Of a DNA stretch of 64,000 bases, positions 63,468-64,000 are shown one piece after another. The notes beneath the pieces were generated by a model, which saw only the letters and a program-made list of their open reading frames with translations, did not search any database and was not told the origin of the DNA. The stretch's first letter is position 1; each line of letters begins with the position of its first letter. The stretch is taken from positions 310,001 to 374,000 of the forward strand of contig JAXHNR010000001.1 in assembly GCA_034520215.1 (NCBI GenBank), read 5' to 3'. This DNA is from Candidatus Krumholzibacteriota bacterium. GTDB lineage: Bacteria; Krumholzibacteriota; Krumholzibacteriia; Krumholzibacteriales; WJIX01. A program made the position numbers and the translations under genes.

Positions 63468-63674
63468 ATGTTTCTTAGAGGTTTAGAGCTGACTTTAGCT
63501 GGAATGACAGTAGTATTTATTTTTTTGATTATTATGGTAACTGCTATCCAGCTAATGAGTTATATAGCTTATAAGTATTTTCCGGAAAAGAGCGAGGAAA
63601 CTGAACAAGGATTAGCCGTTGAGGATAATGCATTGATCGCGGCGATTGCGGCGGCGGTCAAGAGTAGAAGATAA
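63468..63674 (+). CDS. OadG-family sodium pump decarboxylase gamma subunit
   Basis: Small membrane protein (68 residues) with one helix (about 7-32, including LTLAGMTVVFIFLIIM) and a charged tail, as in the gamma subunit of Na+-pumping oxaloacetate or methylmalonyl-CoA decarboxylases. GGAG lies about 9 bases before ATG 63468. The following gene encodes the carboxyltransferase subunit, so the pair is the start of such a complex. Confidence 0.88.
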   Translation: MFLRGLELTLAGMTVVFIFLIIMVTAIQLMSYIAYKYFPEKSEETEQGLAVEDNALIAAIAAAVKSRR

Positions 63675-63786
63675 AGTAAAACCACTGTAGCGTGATGACT
63701 TTCGCCGACCCTTTAGCTATTCGTTTCTGTTTTTCGTTTTCGCGGAAAATATATAGAGTGATCGCGTAGCGGTTAGGAGAATGATT

Positions 63787-64000
63787 ATGGCGATGAAAAA
63801 AATAAATGTAATGTGTACGGCATTCAGGGACGGATTTCAGTCGGTCTTTGGCGCGCGGGTTCATATGGAAGATTTTGTGCCGGCGTTGGAAGCCGCCGTG
63901 AACGCGGGGATAACTCACTTTGAATCAGGCGGCGGGGCGATGTTTCAAAGCCCTTTTTTTTATGTCAATGAAAATTCATTTGAAAATATGGACAGATTCA
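63787..64000 (+). CDS. Biotin-dependent carboxyltransferase subunit (OadA/PycB-like), 3' end outside window
   Basis: First 71 residues of a carboxyltransferase with the TIM-barrel signature TAFRDGFQSVFGARV near residue 10 and ESGGGAMFQSPFF near 47. It resembles the alpha subunit of oxaloacetate decarboxylase or pyruvate carboxylase subunit B. ATG 63787 has AGGAG 7 bases upstream; ATG 63781 is too close to that site and ATG 63793 slightly far. With the OadG-like gene 112 bases upstream it probably belongs to a sodium-pumping decarboxylase. Confidence 0.9.
   Translation, partial: MAMKKINVMCTAFRDGFQSVFGARVHMEDFVPALEAAVNAGITHFESGGGAMFQSPFFYVNENSFENMDRF

Noticed and set aside
1-64000. tRNA genes, rRNA genes and CRISPR arrays
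   Set aside because: I looked for T-loop GTTCGA-type cores with acceptor pairing, for rRNA-like sequence and for regularly spaced direct repeats, and found none. A dedicated search would be more reliable.

Overview
The window looks like part of a chromosome from an uncultivated, Gram-negative (diderm) bacterium of moderate GC. Diderm signs are an apolipoprotein N-acyltransferase, a BamA/D15-type outer-membrane barrel with one POTRA domain, a porin, a DUF5916-type barrel protein and several lipoproteins. TTG and GTG starts behind strong Shine-Dalgarno sites are frequent. The gene mix (five sigma-54 activators, TPR-rich regulators, a PknK-like kinase, GTP-type PEPCK, a sodium-pump decarboxylase) would suit a lineage around the FCB superphylum, but this placement is an inference from gene content only. 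I saw no rRNA, tRNA, CRISPR array, prophage or transposase gene.

Layout. 1-10 kb is mostly a housekeeping strand: glyA (5' truncated), dCMP deaminase, nrdR, a lipoprotein, tatC, a polyprenyl synthase, an AmrS-like radical SAM enzyme, rsfS, argS, a PfkB kinase and an unknown two-part protein. 10-16 kb holds an HD-GYP membrane protein, purM, two STAS proteins and an NCS2 permease. 15.7-24 kb is regulatory: a TPR-sigma54 activator, an adenosine-specific kinase homologue, a GAF-sigma54 activator, a long intergenic region with a structured repeat, and a small secreted protein in tandem with a second TPR-sigma54 activator. 24-35 kb carries lnt, a D15 barrel, then a rightward run of AlaX-like editing protein, pcm, PP2C/SpoIIE phosphatase, lipoprotein, Nudix and C69 peptidase. 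35-44 kb has a propeller-transglutaminase, a TrmO-family protein, a porin, a TerB-DnaJ protein, a PknK-like kinase-ATPase-TPR protein and a ZU5-like lipoprotein. 44-51 kb has two more sigma-54 activators, a secreted metallopeptidase, a stand-alone PqqD-like protein and a secreted protein behind a possible attenuator. 51-64 kb holds dodecin, udk, a radical SAM-wHTH protein, the DUF5916 protein, pckG, an MFS transporter, an M3 oligopeptidase, and an OadG-OadA pair cut by the window end.

How it fits together. The chromosome segment mixes core metabolism (one-carbon, nucleotide, gluconeogenesis, translation) with an unusually dense layer of signalling: five enhancer-binding proteins, an HD-GYP protein, a partner-switching set (STAS plus PP2C) and a Ser/Thr kinase. 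Secreted or lipid-anchored proteins of unknown role sit beside several of these regulators.

Most notable: (1) a family of non-coding repeats, with near-complete copies at about 20.2-20.5 and 51.5-51.8 kb and a truncated copy near 27.9 kb, whose internal hairpins differ in sequence but keep pairing; (2) an arginyl-tRNA synthetase in which the HIGH signature reads VLVS; (3) a small secreted protein in apparent operon with a TPR-sigma54 activator; (4) three of five activators with altered GAFTGA loops; (5) a promoter, 13-codon leader and terminator-like hairpin ahead of a secreted protein gene.
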